From Agreia sp. VKM Ac-1783 (GTDB lineage: Bacteria > Actinomycetota > Actinomycetes > Actinomycetales > Microbacteriaceae), in contig NZ_FXWI01000001.1 in NCBI RefSeq assembly GCF_900177765.1, forward strand, positions 558,001-622,000: a stretch of DNA of 64,000 nt, given 5' to 3'. Position 1 is the stretch's first letter. Every line of letters starts with the position of its first letter. Below the pieces are notes generated by a model. The model was not told where the DNA came from and did no database searches. It saw nothing but the letters and a program-made list of their open reading frames with translations. The position numbers were made by a program, and so were the translations under genes. Positions 19,213 through 28,389 of this stretch are shown here, piece by piece.

Positions 19213-21175
19213 GACGTCCTCCCGGGGTGAGACGCCTGGATGCGCGGGGTTCGGCCAGGCGCCGGGCAAGACGCGCGCAGGCGGCCGGCGCGTCGTCCAT
19301 GGTGTCGATGTATTCCACGTCGTAACCGGCCGCGGCAGCGGGTTCGGCCATCTGGTGTCTGCGGTCCTCGACGATCAGCGTGCCGCTGTCGAGTACCCGG
19401 CGCACCTCGAGGGCTGTTCGGGCGTACTCCTCCTGGCCCGTGCCGAACATCGAGCGCAGCCCGTCGTCGGAGAGCACGACGACGTGCCTCCGGGTGACGG
19501 CGCCGTGGCTGCCCTTGTCGCCCCTCGTGTCGCGATAGCGGACGCCGAAGACATCGAGCGGGAAGGTCGTTCCTCCGCCGAAGTAGAAGGTGAGATCCCG
19601 CAGCGCCTCGGCGCGATCGCGGGTGAAGCGAGCCCCGCCGGCCACCTGCCCCGGTCCGGAGAAAGAGGTCACCCGCACGCGTCCGCCGCCGCGCAGCACA
19701 CTCAGGATCAGGATCGTTCCGGCGAGCACGGCGGGGGAGCCGGCTCGTGGCGCCCGCATGGATCCGGAGGAGTCGATGTAGATGTCGAGCCGCACGCTCT
19801 CGCGTTGTTCTGGCGGCGCATCCGGCAGTACGGCGCGCAGCCGGGTCGTGACGCCGGGAATGACGGTGGGATTCGTCGACAGCGTCGCCGACCAGTCGAG
19901 CGACGCGATCTCGTCATCGATGCTCCACTGCTCGAGGGCTCCGGGAATCGTCTCATCGACAGAGTTCGGGCGTGACGCCGGCTGGGTCAACGGTTTCACC
20001 CAGCGCTTGGCGGCGGTGATGTACCAGGCCGCAATCACCTCGTTCGGGTCGGCTGCCGAGTAGAGCTCGAGCGTCTCGGCCACGCCGTAGCCCTGGCCCA
20101 TGGCGTCAGCGCCCGCGCGAGGAGCGGACGGCTGCATGCCGTTCTCCGCCGGCGGGGCCGCCATGCCGCCCGCCCCGCGGGCCTTGATGACCGCCGGGTG
20201 CTCAGGCACCTCGCGCAACCGCGGATCACCGAGCACCTCCTCGAGCTCGCCCGCCGACGGCGGCGCTCCATCCTCCTGACCGGCGCATCCACCGTCGATC
20301 GCGCGCCCGGCGCCGCCTGACTGACCGGTCGAGCCGGCCGCTGCTGTGAGATAGGGAGCCAGCAGCATGCCGAAACGCAGGGCGCCGCTCACCGGGTCGT
20401 CGCCGAAGGTTCTCACGGTCTCGGCGAGCAGGCCCGCATCGACATCGGGGTTCGTCACCACGAATTCCGCCCACTGCGCCTCGGCGGCTATGCGTGCATC
20501 GACCGCGGCTGCGGCTGCCACAGCCTTGGCTCGCTGCGCGTCGGTGTCCGCCGCCTGAGGGGTGGTGGGTGCGGCGCGCTCGACCCGTTTCACCGGCCTG
20601 GGCGGCGGTGAGACGGGGCAGAGGAATCCCGCCGGCTTGCTCCACAGAATCTCGTAGGAGCGGAGTACGACCCACCACAGCTGCCCGGTCGGCGGCACCG
20701 ACGAGAGCACGCCCCACATGCGGATCATCTCGGGGTCGACCCCCGGCATCCCGTCGCGCTGGCGCTGCATGGCCGCGACGCGGACATTGATCAGCATGTC
20801 GGACCAGAGGTTCGACAGCATCTGAGCCTTCGCGTCCGGCTCGGGAATGAGGTCGCGTCCGGTCGCAGCGATTGCCCGGGCCATCTGCTGGGCGAGGGCG
20901 AACGAGGTGACGCGCGTGCTGGGCGACAGCACGTGATGGCCGATCTCGTGCGCGAAGATCGACTCGTAGAAGGCGCCCACCCCGTTGCGCTCCGCCTCGC
21001 TCGGATCGACGACCACCTGAGGGGGAAAGGAGAACCAGGCGAAAGACGGCATGTGCGCCCCGGGTTTCAACTCGGGATCGTGCAGATGAACGCCCCAGAG
21101 TGCCTGCGCACTCTCCCAGGCCATACGCTGCCGGTCGTCGAGAGGGTGCTCGCGGCTGCCGAAGAGGGGTGTCAT
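19205..21175 (-). CDS. Zinc-metallopeptidase-like plus VWA fusion protein (DUF2201-type)
   Basis: A 656-residue fusion. The N-terminal domain has an HExxH zinc motif, FAHEIGHHVLSP (His76, Glu77, His80), followed by NLWSDMLINVR (Asp126), which matches the putative third ligand region of DUF2201 N-terminal domains. A low-complexity Ala/Gly/Pro linker follows (about 200-360). The C-terminal VWA domain has the MIDAS motif DIYIDSSGSM (Asp468, Ser470, Ser472), Thr in GGGTTFP (536-537) and Asp570 in VVVLSDDG. Proteins of this kind pair with MoxR AAA+ ATPases, as here. The true start is ATG 21175, which overlaps the previous stop; the open frame runs further upstream but only as a shadow of that gene. 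Confidence 0.78.
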   Translation of the reverse strand: MTPLFGSREHPLDDRQRMAWESAQALWGVHLHDPELKPGAHMPSFAWFSFPPQVVVDPSEAERNGVGAFYESIFAHEIGHHVLSPSTRVTSFALAQQMARAIAATGRDLIPEPDAKAQMLSNLWSDMLINVRVAAMQRQRDGMPGVDPEMIRMWGVLSSVPPTGQLWWVVLRSYEILWSKPAGFLCPVSPPPRPVKRVERAAPTTPQAADTDAQRAKAVAAAAAVDARIAAEAQWAEFVVTNPDVDAGLLAETVRTFGDDPVSGALRFGMLLAPYLTAAAGSTGQSGGAGRAIDGGCAGQEDGAPPSAGELEEVLGDPRLREVPEHPAVIKARGAGGMAAPPAENGMQPSAPRAGADAMGQGYGVAETLELYSAADPNEVIAAWYITAAKRWVKPLTQPASRPNSVDETIPGALEQWSIDDEIASLDWSATLSTNPTVIPGVTTRLRAVLPDAPPEQRESVRLDIYIDSSGSMRAPRAGSPAVLAGTILILSVLRGGGRVRVTSFSGPGQVAGGARFTRDRAEALRDLTFYFGGGTTFPLDVFGVRYRDTRGDKGSHGAVTRRHVVVLSDDGLRSMFGTGQEEYARTALEVRRVLDSGTLIVEDRRHQMAEPAAAAGYDVEYIDTMDDAPAACARLARRLAEPRASRRLTPGGRRG

Positions 21176-21888
21176 GCGGCCTGCCCCAGAACGAGCCAGG
21201 CGAGGTAGGACGTGTCGAAGACGGCGAGTCTGGTCGGCCATGCTCCGGATGCCGGGGGCACCACGGGCCGCGCGGTCTCGCGGTCGGTGCTGGTCTCGGC
21301 CCGGCTCAGCCTGGTGCCGAAGATGTCGGCCTCGAGGCGCCAGACTCCTCCGTCGGCGAGGGTGATCAGATAGTCGCCGTCCGACGACATCGGCTCGGCG
21401 CTCGCAGGGGGAGCGGTCCAGGGTCCGCCGAGTCCTCGAAAGCCGCCCACGCGAGCGACGACGACCTCTCCAGAGCCACGCGCGGGCCACCCGAACGGGC
21501 TCTCGGCCTGGCAGCGCACGAAGTCCGCCAGCTCGCCCGCTTGCAGGCCGAGGGCGCTCGCGAGCACGGCGTCGGCGACGGACCCGCTCTCTAGCGACTC
21601 GGTGAGCCGGCCCAGCGCATCCTGTCTCAGATCGAGCACGCCCGAGCGCCACGCGGCCAACGCGGCGAGCGTGAGTACCGTGTGCGGCAGGGGCTGTTCG
21701 GTCGTCGATCGGCTGCGGTCGAGGGCGATCGAGGTCGCGAAGAAACGGCTGTACAAGTCGGGGTCGCCGCCCCACGACACGACGTTGTCTGTCGCGAGTC
21801 GAGTGTCGAATCCGTCGAGGGCGGCGAGCGGGGGCACCACCGCCGGGCCGAGGGTGTCGTTGACCGCGAGACCCGCGCGTCGGATCAT
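21172..21888 (-). CDS. Unknown protein between MoxR ATPase and VWA metallopeptidase
   Basis: A 238-residue soluble protein with no motif that I recognise. The first half is helical (TVLTLAALAAWRSGVLDLRQ, ALGLQAGELADFVRCQ); the second half looks beta-rich (SSDGDYLITLADGGVWRLEA, FDTSYLAWLVLGQ). It is locked into the operon by ATGA overlaps at both ends (21885-21888 and 21172-21175), which implies matched expression with the ATPase and the VWA protein. It could act as an adaptor between them, in the way small partners do in other MoxR-VWA systems; this is inference. Confidence 0.6.
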   Translation of the reverse strand: MIRRAGLAVNDTLGPAVVPPLAALDGFDTRLATDNVVSWGGDPDLYSRFFATSIALDRSRSTTEQPLPHTVLTLAALAAWRSGVLDLRQDALGRLTESLESGSVADAVLASALGLQAGELADFVRCQAESPFGWPARGSGEVVVARVGGFRGLGGPWTAPPASAEPMSSDGDYLITLADGGVWRLEADIFGTRLSRAETSTDRETARPVVPPASGAWPTRLAVFDTSYLAWLVLGQAA

Positions 21889-23459
21889 CGTGGTCGGCTC
21901 TCGAGCCAGCGCAGGTAGTTGGTGTAGCGCTGGTGCAGATATTTCAACGCGACGAGGTCGTCGAAGTGCCGACCGTAGAGCTTCTTCTGGCGCGAGATCA
22001 CCTGAATCTGCGACTCGATCGCAGTCAGCCTGCGCGATCCCTCCACCTGGCTCACCCCGTCGAGGCCCTGCGCGAAGGTGGCGAGGAGATCGCCGACGGG
22101 GTCGGTCTTGGCGAGCCCGAGTGACGCGAATTGACGACAGGACTGCTCGAAGAGGTCGGCGAGCCAGCTGACCTGGTCGGTGGCGAGCTCGCGGTCGGCT
22201 CCGGTCTCGAAACGGGGATGGAGCTCGTTCGGCAACAGTTTGCCGCGAAGCGAGAAAGGCAGCACGGCCGCGACGTCATCGAGGCCGACGGCCGGAACGC
22301 CTCGGAAGTAGGCCATCGCCTTGGCATAGGTGATGAGGGACTGCAGGGCGCGGGCCGACAGACTGTTCGTCGTCTGCGCTCCTATGTCGACCTGCAGATC
22401 GGCGCCCGTGTTGCTGTCGATCACCTCACCGACCTGGCCACCTCCGGTCATCACGGTGTCTTTGGTGCGGTACTCGAAGCGTCGACCGCCGTGCTGGACG
22501 AACTCGAATTGGCTCGCGAAGAACTCGAGCTGTCGACGAACCGTCTGCGGAACGGGGACGGCCCGAATGGCCGCAGCCAGCGCCTGCTGCTCGGCGGGCG
22601 CGAAGACGAGTTCAGAAGGGACGTTCTCTTCGGGCTTCTCGCCCGCCTCGACCCGGGTGACGAGCTCATCGAAGAAGCGGCTGTTGAAGCCGAGAGCCGC
22701 CACGGTCACGTCGACCCGGTCTTTGAGAGCTTGGATGACGGGGAACGTTCCGCCGCCGGCATCGTCGTTGGCCGTGAAGAACCAGCTCTCGACGCCGGAT
22801 TCCGGTGCCGTCGAGAGCATCTGGTCGTAGCTCTCGACGTAGCCTTCCGCCACCATGGTGAGGAGGGCCGACTGGGTCTTGGTCGGAATCCGGTTGTATT
22901 CGTCGATGATCTTGACGGGTCTGGTGAGCCAGCCGCGCCAGGCGATCTCGATCTCGGGAAGGCTGGCGGCGTTCACGAGGTCGCGGGGGAGCGGCATCCC
23001 CACGAGATCGCTGACGGTGAGCTGCGGCTGGCCCTGCTGCACGCTGCGGCGAACGTCTTGCGGCGTGCTGCCCGCGATCACTCCCATCAGCACCGCGAGT
23101 GTCGTCTTGCCGCGCCCCGGGCCGCCTACCAGCAGGCACTTGCCGCCCAGGGCGAACGTGAGCAGAGGCAGCAGAACGTTCGACGAATACGACTGGTCGG
23201 TCGGCAGATGCAGTTCGGCGCCTGCGTCGCCCAGCGGAAAGCTCAACGGAGCGTCGAAGGAGAACTCGATGTCGTAGAACGGCGAGATGACGGCCGTGTT
23301 GACCAGCCAGTAGTAGACCTGGCGCAGCTTCTCGTCGAGCGCGACGCTCGATTGCGGCGCCTGCTGCCTGAACAGGTCTTCTGCGGTGAGCCCCGGGAGA
23401 GAAACCCCTGCGCCGGTTCGCGTGGGAGAGGCCGAGATCTTGTTCCAGCGATTGGGCAT
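21885..23459 (-). CDS. MoxR-type AAA+ ATPase
   Basis: A 524-residue ATPase. Walker A is GGPGRGKTTLA (112-122), Walker B VKIIDEYNRIP (182-192) with DEYN in place of the usual DExx-N, sensor 1 lies in WFFTANDDAGG and the Arg-finger region in QALKDRVDV. MoxR proteins act as chaperones with VWA partners, often for cofactor insertion or complex assembly. The C-terminal 200 residues are longer than in typical MoxR proteins and end in a charged helix. It is the first gene of the five-gene operon; the ATG at 23459 follows a TAGACT box by 6 nt and has no ribosome site, so the operon's mRNA is probably leaderless. Confidence 0.85.
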   Translation of the reverse strand: MPNRWNKISASPTRTGAGVSLPGLTAEDLFRQQAPQSSVALDEKLRQVYYWLVNTAVISPFYDIEFSFDAPLSFPLGDAGAELHLPTDQSYSSNVLLPLLTFALGGKCLLVGGPGRGKTTLAVLMGVIAGSTPQDVRRSVQQGQPQLTVSDLVGMPLPRDLVNAASLPEIEIAWRGWLTRPVKIIDEYNRIPTKTQSALLTMVAEGYVESYDQMLSTAPESGVESWFFTANDDAGGGTFPVIQALKDRVDVTVAALGFNSRFFDELVTRVEAGEKPEENVPSELVFAPAEQQALAAAIRAVPVPQTVRRQLEFFASQFEFVQHGGRRFEYRTKDTVMTGGGQVGEVIDSNTGADLQVDIGAQTTNSLSARALQSLITYAKAMAYFRGVPAVGLDDVAAVLPFSLRGKLLPNELHPRFETGADRELATDQVSWLADLFEQSCRQFASLGLAKTDPVGDLLATFAQGLDGVSQVEGSRRLTAIESQIQVISRQKKLYGRHFDDLVALKYLHQRYTNYLRWLESRPR

Positions 23460-23465
23460 GATCTC

Positions 23466-23471
23466 AGTCTA
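23466..23471 (-). promoter_or_regulatory. -10 box of the MoxR-VWA operon
   Basis: On the minus strand TAGACT ends 6 nt before the ATG at 23459. The rest of the 152-nt gap to the divergent RND gene shows no further clear site. Confidence 0.45.
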
Positions 23472-23611
23472 GGAACGCGTCCGCAGCAGGAGTGGTACCT
23501 GGGGCCCATGTCTGCGTGGCGGAGATGGCTCTTTCTGAGGACGCTCCGGCAGGCGGCGGGCTGCCATGGTGTGGAGGTTCGTACCTCTGACGCGAGAAAG
23601 ACCACCCCCAC

Positions 23612-26600
23612 ATGATGCTGCTTACCCGCCTGAGCCTCGCCAATCGCGCGATCGTCGCTCTCCTCAGCCTGTTGATCGTCGGAGTCGGATTGTGGGCGAC
23701 ATCGACGATGAAGCAGGAGCTGCTGCCGGCGATCGAGCAGCCCACAGCGGTCGTCGTCGTCACCAAGGCCGGGGCCTCGCCGGCGACGCTCGACAAGCAG
23801 GTCGTCGTTCCCCTCGCACAGGCGCTGGAGGCCGTGAGCGGAGTCGACGACGTCACATCGACGACGTCGAATGGATCGGCACAGGTCACGGTGACCTGGG
23901 CGTTCGGAGGCGACGGCAGCAAGATCATCGCCGACGTGGACGCGGTCACCAAGACGGCGCTCGCCTCCGCTCCGAGCGGCGTGACCTCCACCGTCATCGA
24001 CGGCAGCACCGGTGACATCCCCGTGCTCGCGCTCGGTCTCACGAGTGACGACAGCATCGAGACCTTCGCGGAGCGCGTCGATTCGATTCTCGTTCCCGCG
24101 ATCAAGAAGGTGCCCGGCGTGCGCGGCGTCGAGGTGGCTGGCCGCACCCAGGAGCGCGTTCTGGTCACCCTCGATCCCGCGGCACTCGTCGCCTTCAAGA
24201 TCGATCAGGCCACCGTCGGCGCTCTTCTTCGAACGGCGGGCACCGTCGTGCCGGCCGGCACCAGCGTGGAGGGCGAGCAATCGCTCGCGATCGAGGTGGG
24301 TCAGGAGAACGCGACGCTCGCCGATATCGCGTCGATGCCCATCCCTGCGCTCGCGGGCCCCGTGCTGCTGTCGCAAGTGGCCGCGGTCGCGCTGGTTCCG
24401 GTAGATCAGAGCTCGCTCTCGCGCGTGGATGGCCGGCCCTCTATCGGACTGACCATAACGAAGACGCCCGACGCGAATGCCGTGCAGGTCTCCCACGCGG
24501 TGGCCGCCGTCGTTGCGGCTCAGGTCGCCGACCTCGGAACCGCCAGCGCCAGCCACACGATCTTCGATCAGTCGACCATGGTCGAGAAGTCGATCCACGA
24601 TCTCTCTGTCGAGGGCGGTCTCGGACTGCTCTTCGCCATCCTCATCATTCTCGTCTTCCTGCTGTCGCCGCGGGCCACGATCATCACGGCGATCTCCATT
24701 CCCCTGTCTCTGCTCATCGCGATCATCGGTCTGCGCCTCGGAGGCTTGTCTCTCAACATCTTCACCCTTGCCGCTCTCACGGTTGCGGTGGGTCGCGTGG
24801 TCGACGACTCGATCGTCGTGATCGAGAACATCGTTCGGCGACGAGGCGACACCGGCCTCACTCCGGATGGCGTGCGCGCCTCTGTGGCCCAGGTCGCGGG
24901 CGCGGTCACGGCGTCGACGCTCACGACGGTGGCGGTGTTCCTGCCAGTCGCGTTCGTCGGCGGCATAGCCGGCGAACTGTTCCGACCGTTCGCTGTGACC
25001 GTCGCGGTAGCGCTCCTCGCCTCGCTCATCGTGTCGCTCACCATCGTTCCGGTGCTCGCGTACTGGTTCTTGCGTAAACCGAAGGCGTCGGCGCAGCGTG
25101 ACGAGCATGCGGCGCCCGCGCCGGTGGCCGAACACGTCGAAGCGACGACCCGGATGCAGCGCGCCTATCTGCCGGCGCTCGCCTTCGCGCTGCGCCGCCC
25201 CATCTTGATGGTGGTCGTCGCCGTGCTGGTCTTCGGGGGCAGTCTCGTGGGCGCCGGCTCGCTCAAGACCGACCTGCTCGGGGGATTCTCGGATGCTCGG
25301 GCGGTGCAGGTGCAGCAGAAGATGCCTGTGACAGCGACTCTCGCCTCGGGCGACGTCGTTGCGGCCGGCCTCGAGAAGTCGATCTCGTCTGTGTCTGAGG
25401 TGGAGTCGTACCAGACGACCGTGGGCATGCAGGGCGCCCCGGTGCGGCTCGATCTCGTACTCACGGCGGACGCGGACCCCGAGGCGGCGATGCGCGCGAT
25501 CCGCAAGGCCGTCGACGACCTTCCCCGTGCCGAGGACATCACGGTTCAGGCACAGGCGACCCAGACCACGAGTTCCACGATCGACGTGCTCGTGAAGGGA
25601 AACAACGAGGTCGACCTGGCGGCCGCGGCCACGTCTATCTCCGAGCGTCTGGGCACGCTCGACAAAGTGAGTGCGGTGACCACCGATCTGGCGGGCGATC
25701 AGCCGCTGCTCAAGGTGGCCGTCGACCAGAGTGCCGCAGCGGCACAGGGCTTCACCACGGCCGAGGTCGGGGCGGCGATCGCAGCCGCGGTCGAAGGCGA
25801 ACGATTGGGCACGGTCAGCGTCGATGGTGTGACACACGACCTCGTGCTTCGCTCCCAACAGACCGACACGACCCCCGCTGCCATAGGTGCTCTCCCTCTG
25901 CCGGTTTCGGCGGTCCAGCAGCAGCGTGCGCAGAAGACCGCCACAGACGCTGCCACTCAGGAGCAGGAGAACGCCGCGGCCGCCGCGCGGGCGGAAGCAA
26001 ATCGACAGGCAGCCAATCAGGTGTCCGAGCTCGTCGCATCCAGGGCGAAGGCGGTCGCGGACGTGGCGGCCTTGCGCGGGCAACTGGCGAGCCTCATCGC
26101 CAACCCGCCGCCGGCAGACCCGGCGCCGGTGACAGCGGGCGAGCTGGCGGCTGTTCCCTATGAGCAGCTCGTGGTGCAACTCAGTGCGGCCATCGACGGT
26201 GCCGCCTCCGGCATCGACGGTCTCGACGAGCAGATCAAGACCGCGCGAAAGGCCATCGCCGACGGCCAGGTGCAGCAGGCCGAGACGGAACGCCTGGCGC
26301 AGCTGCAGCGCGACATCGAGAATGTGCGCGCGACACCGCTCCTGGTGAGCGACCTCGCGGCGGTCGAGGTCGTCAACGCTCCCTCGACCATCACGCGAAG
26401 CAATGGCGAGCGCGTCGTGACCGTCTCCGTCACGCCGAAGGCGGGAGACCTCGGGGGTGCTACAGAAGCGATCAACGCTGCCGTCGCGACGATCGACCTG
26501 CCCGATGGTGTGAGCCTCGACCAGGGCGGCGCAGCAGAGGATCAATCCGCGTCGTTCATGCAGCTCGGGCTGGCCATGGTGGTCGCCCTCGCTCTGGTCT

Positions 26601-27178
26601 ACATCGTGCTGGTCGCAACATTCCGTTCGCTGCTGCAGCCCCTGCTGCTGCTCGTATCGGTTCCCCTCGCGGCGACGGGCGCCATCGTCGGCCTGCTCGT
26701 CACGGGAACACCCCTCGGTATTCCGGCTCTGATAGGCATGCTGATGCTCATCGGAATCGTGGTCACCAACGCCATCGTGCTCATCGACCTGATCAACGAA
26801 TACCGGCGTGAGGGCGCGAGTATCGACGATTCGGTAACGCACGGATCGCGGCTCCGGCTGCGCCCGATCATCATGACGGCATGCGCCACGGTGTTCGCGT
26901 TGCTGCCGATGGCTCTCGGGCTCACAGGCGGCGGCGCTTTCATCTCGAAATCTCTCGCCATCGTGGTGATCGGCGGACTCCTCTCGTCGACCGTGCTGAC
27001 TCTGCTCGTCGTTCCGGCGATCTACGTTCTGCAGCACCGTGGGGCGGAGCGCCGGAAGGCCAGACGCGACCACACGTCGGAGCGGGTCGCGACCGATCAG
27101 GCCGCCGTTCTCGCCGGGGAGGCGACGGTCGAGAAGGAGCCGGCCGGCGAAGGTGATCGTGGGAGAATGACGACGTGA
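23612..27178 (+). CDS. RND-family efflux transporter (AcrB/SwrC-like) with coiled-coil insertion
   Basis: A 1188-residue inner-membrane exporter of the HAE1/AcrB type. It has an N-terminal helix, porter domains, the helix bundle with GRVVDDSIVVIENIVRRR (TM4 Asp-Asp relay) and a second bundle with VVTNAIVLIDLINEYRREG. Between about residues 768 and 905 it carries an extra segment rich in Ala, Gln and Glu (for example QQQRAQKTATDAATQEQEN and ASGIDGLDEQIKTARKAIAD), which looks like a long coiled-coil hairpin in the second porter half. No membrane-fusion protein is encoded beside it, so this hairpin may take over the periplasmic-adaptor role. The stop overlaps the following kinase gene. The substrate is unknown. 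Confidence 0.85.
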   Translation: MMLLTRLSLANRAIVALLSLLIVGVGLWATSTMKQELLPAIEQPTAVVVVTKAGASPATLDKQVVVPLAQALEAVSGVDDVTSTTSNGSAQVTVTWAFGGDGSKIIADVDAVTKTALASAPSGVTSTVIDGSTGDIPVLALGLTSDDSIETFAERVDSILVPAIKKVPGVRGVEVAGRTQERVLVTLDPAALVAFKIDQATVGALLRTAGTVVPAGTSVEGEQSLAIEVGQENATLADIASMPIPALAGPVLLSQVAAVALVPVDQSSLSRVDGRPSIGLTITKTPDANAVQVSHAVAAVVAAQVADLGTASASHTIFDQSTMVEKSIHDLSVEGGLGLLFAILIILVFLLSPRATIITAISIPLSLLIAIIGLRLGGLSLNIFTLAALTVAVGRVVDDSIVVIENIVRRRGDTGLTPDGVRASVAQVAGAVTASTLTTVAVFLPVAFVGGIAGELFRPFAVTVAVALLASLIVSLTIVPVLAYWFLRKPKASAQRDEHAAPAPVAEHVEATTRMQRAYLPALAFALRRPILMVVVAVLVFGGSLVGAGSLKTDLLGGFSDARAVQVQQKMPVTATLASGDVVAAGLEKSISSVSEVESYQTTVGMQGAPVRLDLVLTADADPEAAMRAIRKAVDDLPRAEDITVQAQATQTTSSTIDVLVKGNNEVDLAAAATSISERLGTLDKVSAVTTDLAGDQPLLKVAVDQSAAAAQGFTTAEVGAAIAAAVEGERLGTVSVDGVTHDLVLRSQQTDTTPAAIGALPLPVSAVQQQRAQKTATDAATQEQENAAAAARAEANRQAANQVSELVASRAKAVADVAALRGQLASLIANPPPADPAPVTAGELAAVPYEQLVVQLSAAIDGAASGIDGLDEQIKTARKAIADGQVQQAETERLAQLQRDIENVRATPLLVSDLAAVEVVNAPSTITRSNGERVVTVSVTPKAGDLGGATEAINAAVATIDLPDGVSLDQGGAAEDQSASFMQLGLAMVVALALVYIVLVATFRSLLQPLLLLVSVPLAATGAIVGLLVTGTPLGIPALIGMLMLIGIVVTNAIVLIDLINEYRREGASIDDSVTHGSRLRLRPIIMTACATVFALLPMALGLTGGGAFISKSLAIVVIGGLLSSTVLTLLVVPAIYVLQHRGAERRKARRDHTSERVATDQAAVLAGEATVEKEPAGEGDRGRMTT

Positions 27179-28389
27179 CCCTGCCCATGAGCGAGGCCGA
27201 TCGCGACGGTTCGGCGGCCCGTCGGCGCCGGGTGCGTACGCGCCCGGTCGACGTGCTCATCGCCCTGAGCTGGGTGCTGCTGGCTTGTTTCAGTGTGGCG
27301 GTGAGCTCGACCATGCAGGTCGTCGCCCCCGCGGTCCTGGTGCTTCTGGTCGCTGCGGGGCTCGTCTTCTTCCGCCGAAGCCGCCCCGTTCTGTCGTTCG
27401 CCATCAGCTTTCTCGCGACCCTCCCGCTCGCCCTCTTCGACCCGACGCTGGGAACCCTCGCCGTCGGGTACTCCGTATACGCCATCTCTGTGTACGACGC
27501 ACCGCGTCGGGCTTGGGCCTGCGCGTCGCTGTCGGCCGGGGTGATTCTGGCCGTGGCGGTTCTCTCGCCGTTCGACATCCTGCCCGGAACCGATCCAGCG
27601 CTCGGCACAGGCCTCGCGGGCGTTGTCGCGTATGTGGTGACGGGCTTCCTCATCCTCCTCGTCGCGCTGCTCTGGGGTCAGAACTCGGGCTCCAGAAAGC
27701 GTTACGTCGATGGCCTCCTCGAGCGCGCGCATCATCTCGAGCGCGAGCACGATCAGCAGGTGCAGCTCGCGGCGCTCGCCGAACGCTCGCGCATCGCCAG
27801 AGACGTTCACGACATCGTTGCTCATTCGCTCTCGGTGATCGTACGTCTGGGCGACGGAGCCAGCGCTGTAGTCGAACAGGAACCGCGGCGCGCCCGAGAG
27901 GCGATCGATCAGGTGGGAGGGGTGGCTCGATCGGCGCTCGGAGAGATGCGGAGGGTGATCAGCGTTCTCGAATCGTCGCCGCAGAGCGCCTCGTTGTCGG
28001 TGGGTGCGAGCCGTGAAGACCTGGAACGCCTCGTCGAGGTGTACCGCGGGGTCGGCGTTCCCGTGAGCCTCACGGTTCGTGGAGAGACTCCCGCACAGTC
28101 GGGAGTGCAGATGACCGTGTTCCGCGTCGTGCAGGAGGCGTTGACAAACGTCTTGCGGCACACGGAGAGCCCGTCGCTGGCCAGCGTCGTCGTGGAGACA
28201 GGCCGCGATGTCGTCGTGACGGTGAGAAACGACGGGCGAATCCACCACGAGCAACGCAGCGACTCGGTGGGCCGAGGTCTGGTCGGGATGCGCGAGCGAG
28301 CCGCACTGTACGGAGGCACCCTGACGGCGGGCCCCGATGGTGACGGCTCGTGGCTGGTGAGGCTCGTTCTGCCCGGTGCCGGCGCATGA
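27175..28389 (+). CDS. NarL-type sensor histidine kinase
   Basis: A 404-residue membrane kinase. The first 170 residues hold about five or six hydrophobic helices; a HisKA_3 helix follows with ERSRIARDVHDIVAHSLSVI (phospho-acceptor His212), then an HATPase domain with NVLRHTES and GRGLVGMRERAALYGG. The GTG at 27175 overlaps the stop of the exporter; an ATG 12 nt on is possible. It is in turn overlapped by the response-regulator gene (ATGA), so exporter, kinase and regulator are one translationally coupled unit. The kinase probably senses the exporter's substrate or the membrane stress linked to it. Confidence 0.88.
   Translation: MTLPMSEADRDGSAARRRRVRTRPVDVLIALSWVLLACFSVAVSSTMQVVAPAVLVLLVAAGLVFFRRSRPVLSFAISFLATLPLALFDPTLGTLAVGYSVYAISVYDAPRRAWACASLSAGVILAVAVLSPFDILPGTDPALGTGLAGVVAYVVTGFLILLVALLWGQNSGSRKRYVDGLLERAHHLEREHDQQVQLAALAERSRIARDVHDIVAHSLSVIVRLGDGASAVVEQEPRRAREAIDQVGGVARSALGEMRRVISVLESSPQSASLSVGASREDLERLVEVYRGVGVPVSLTVRGETPAQSGVQMTVFRVVQEALTNVLRHTESPSLASVVVETGRDVVVTVRNDGRIHHEQRSDSVGRGLVGMRERAALYGGTLTAGPDGDGSWLVRLVLPGAGA

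Noticed and set aside
23243-27073. 1276-codon open frame on the minus strand opposite the RND exporter
   Set aside because: Composition is Arg/His/Asp-rich with no domain pattern; it mirrors the GC-rich codon positions of the real exporter gene and overlaps the start of the MoxR operon.
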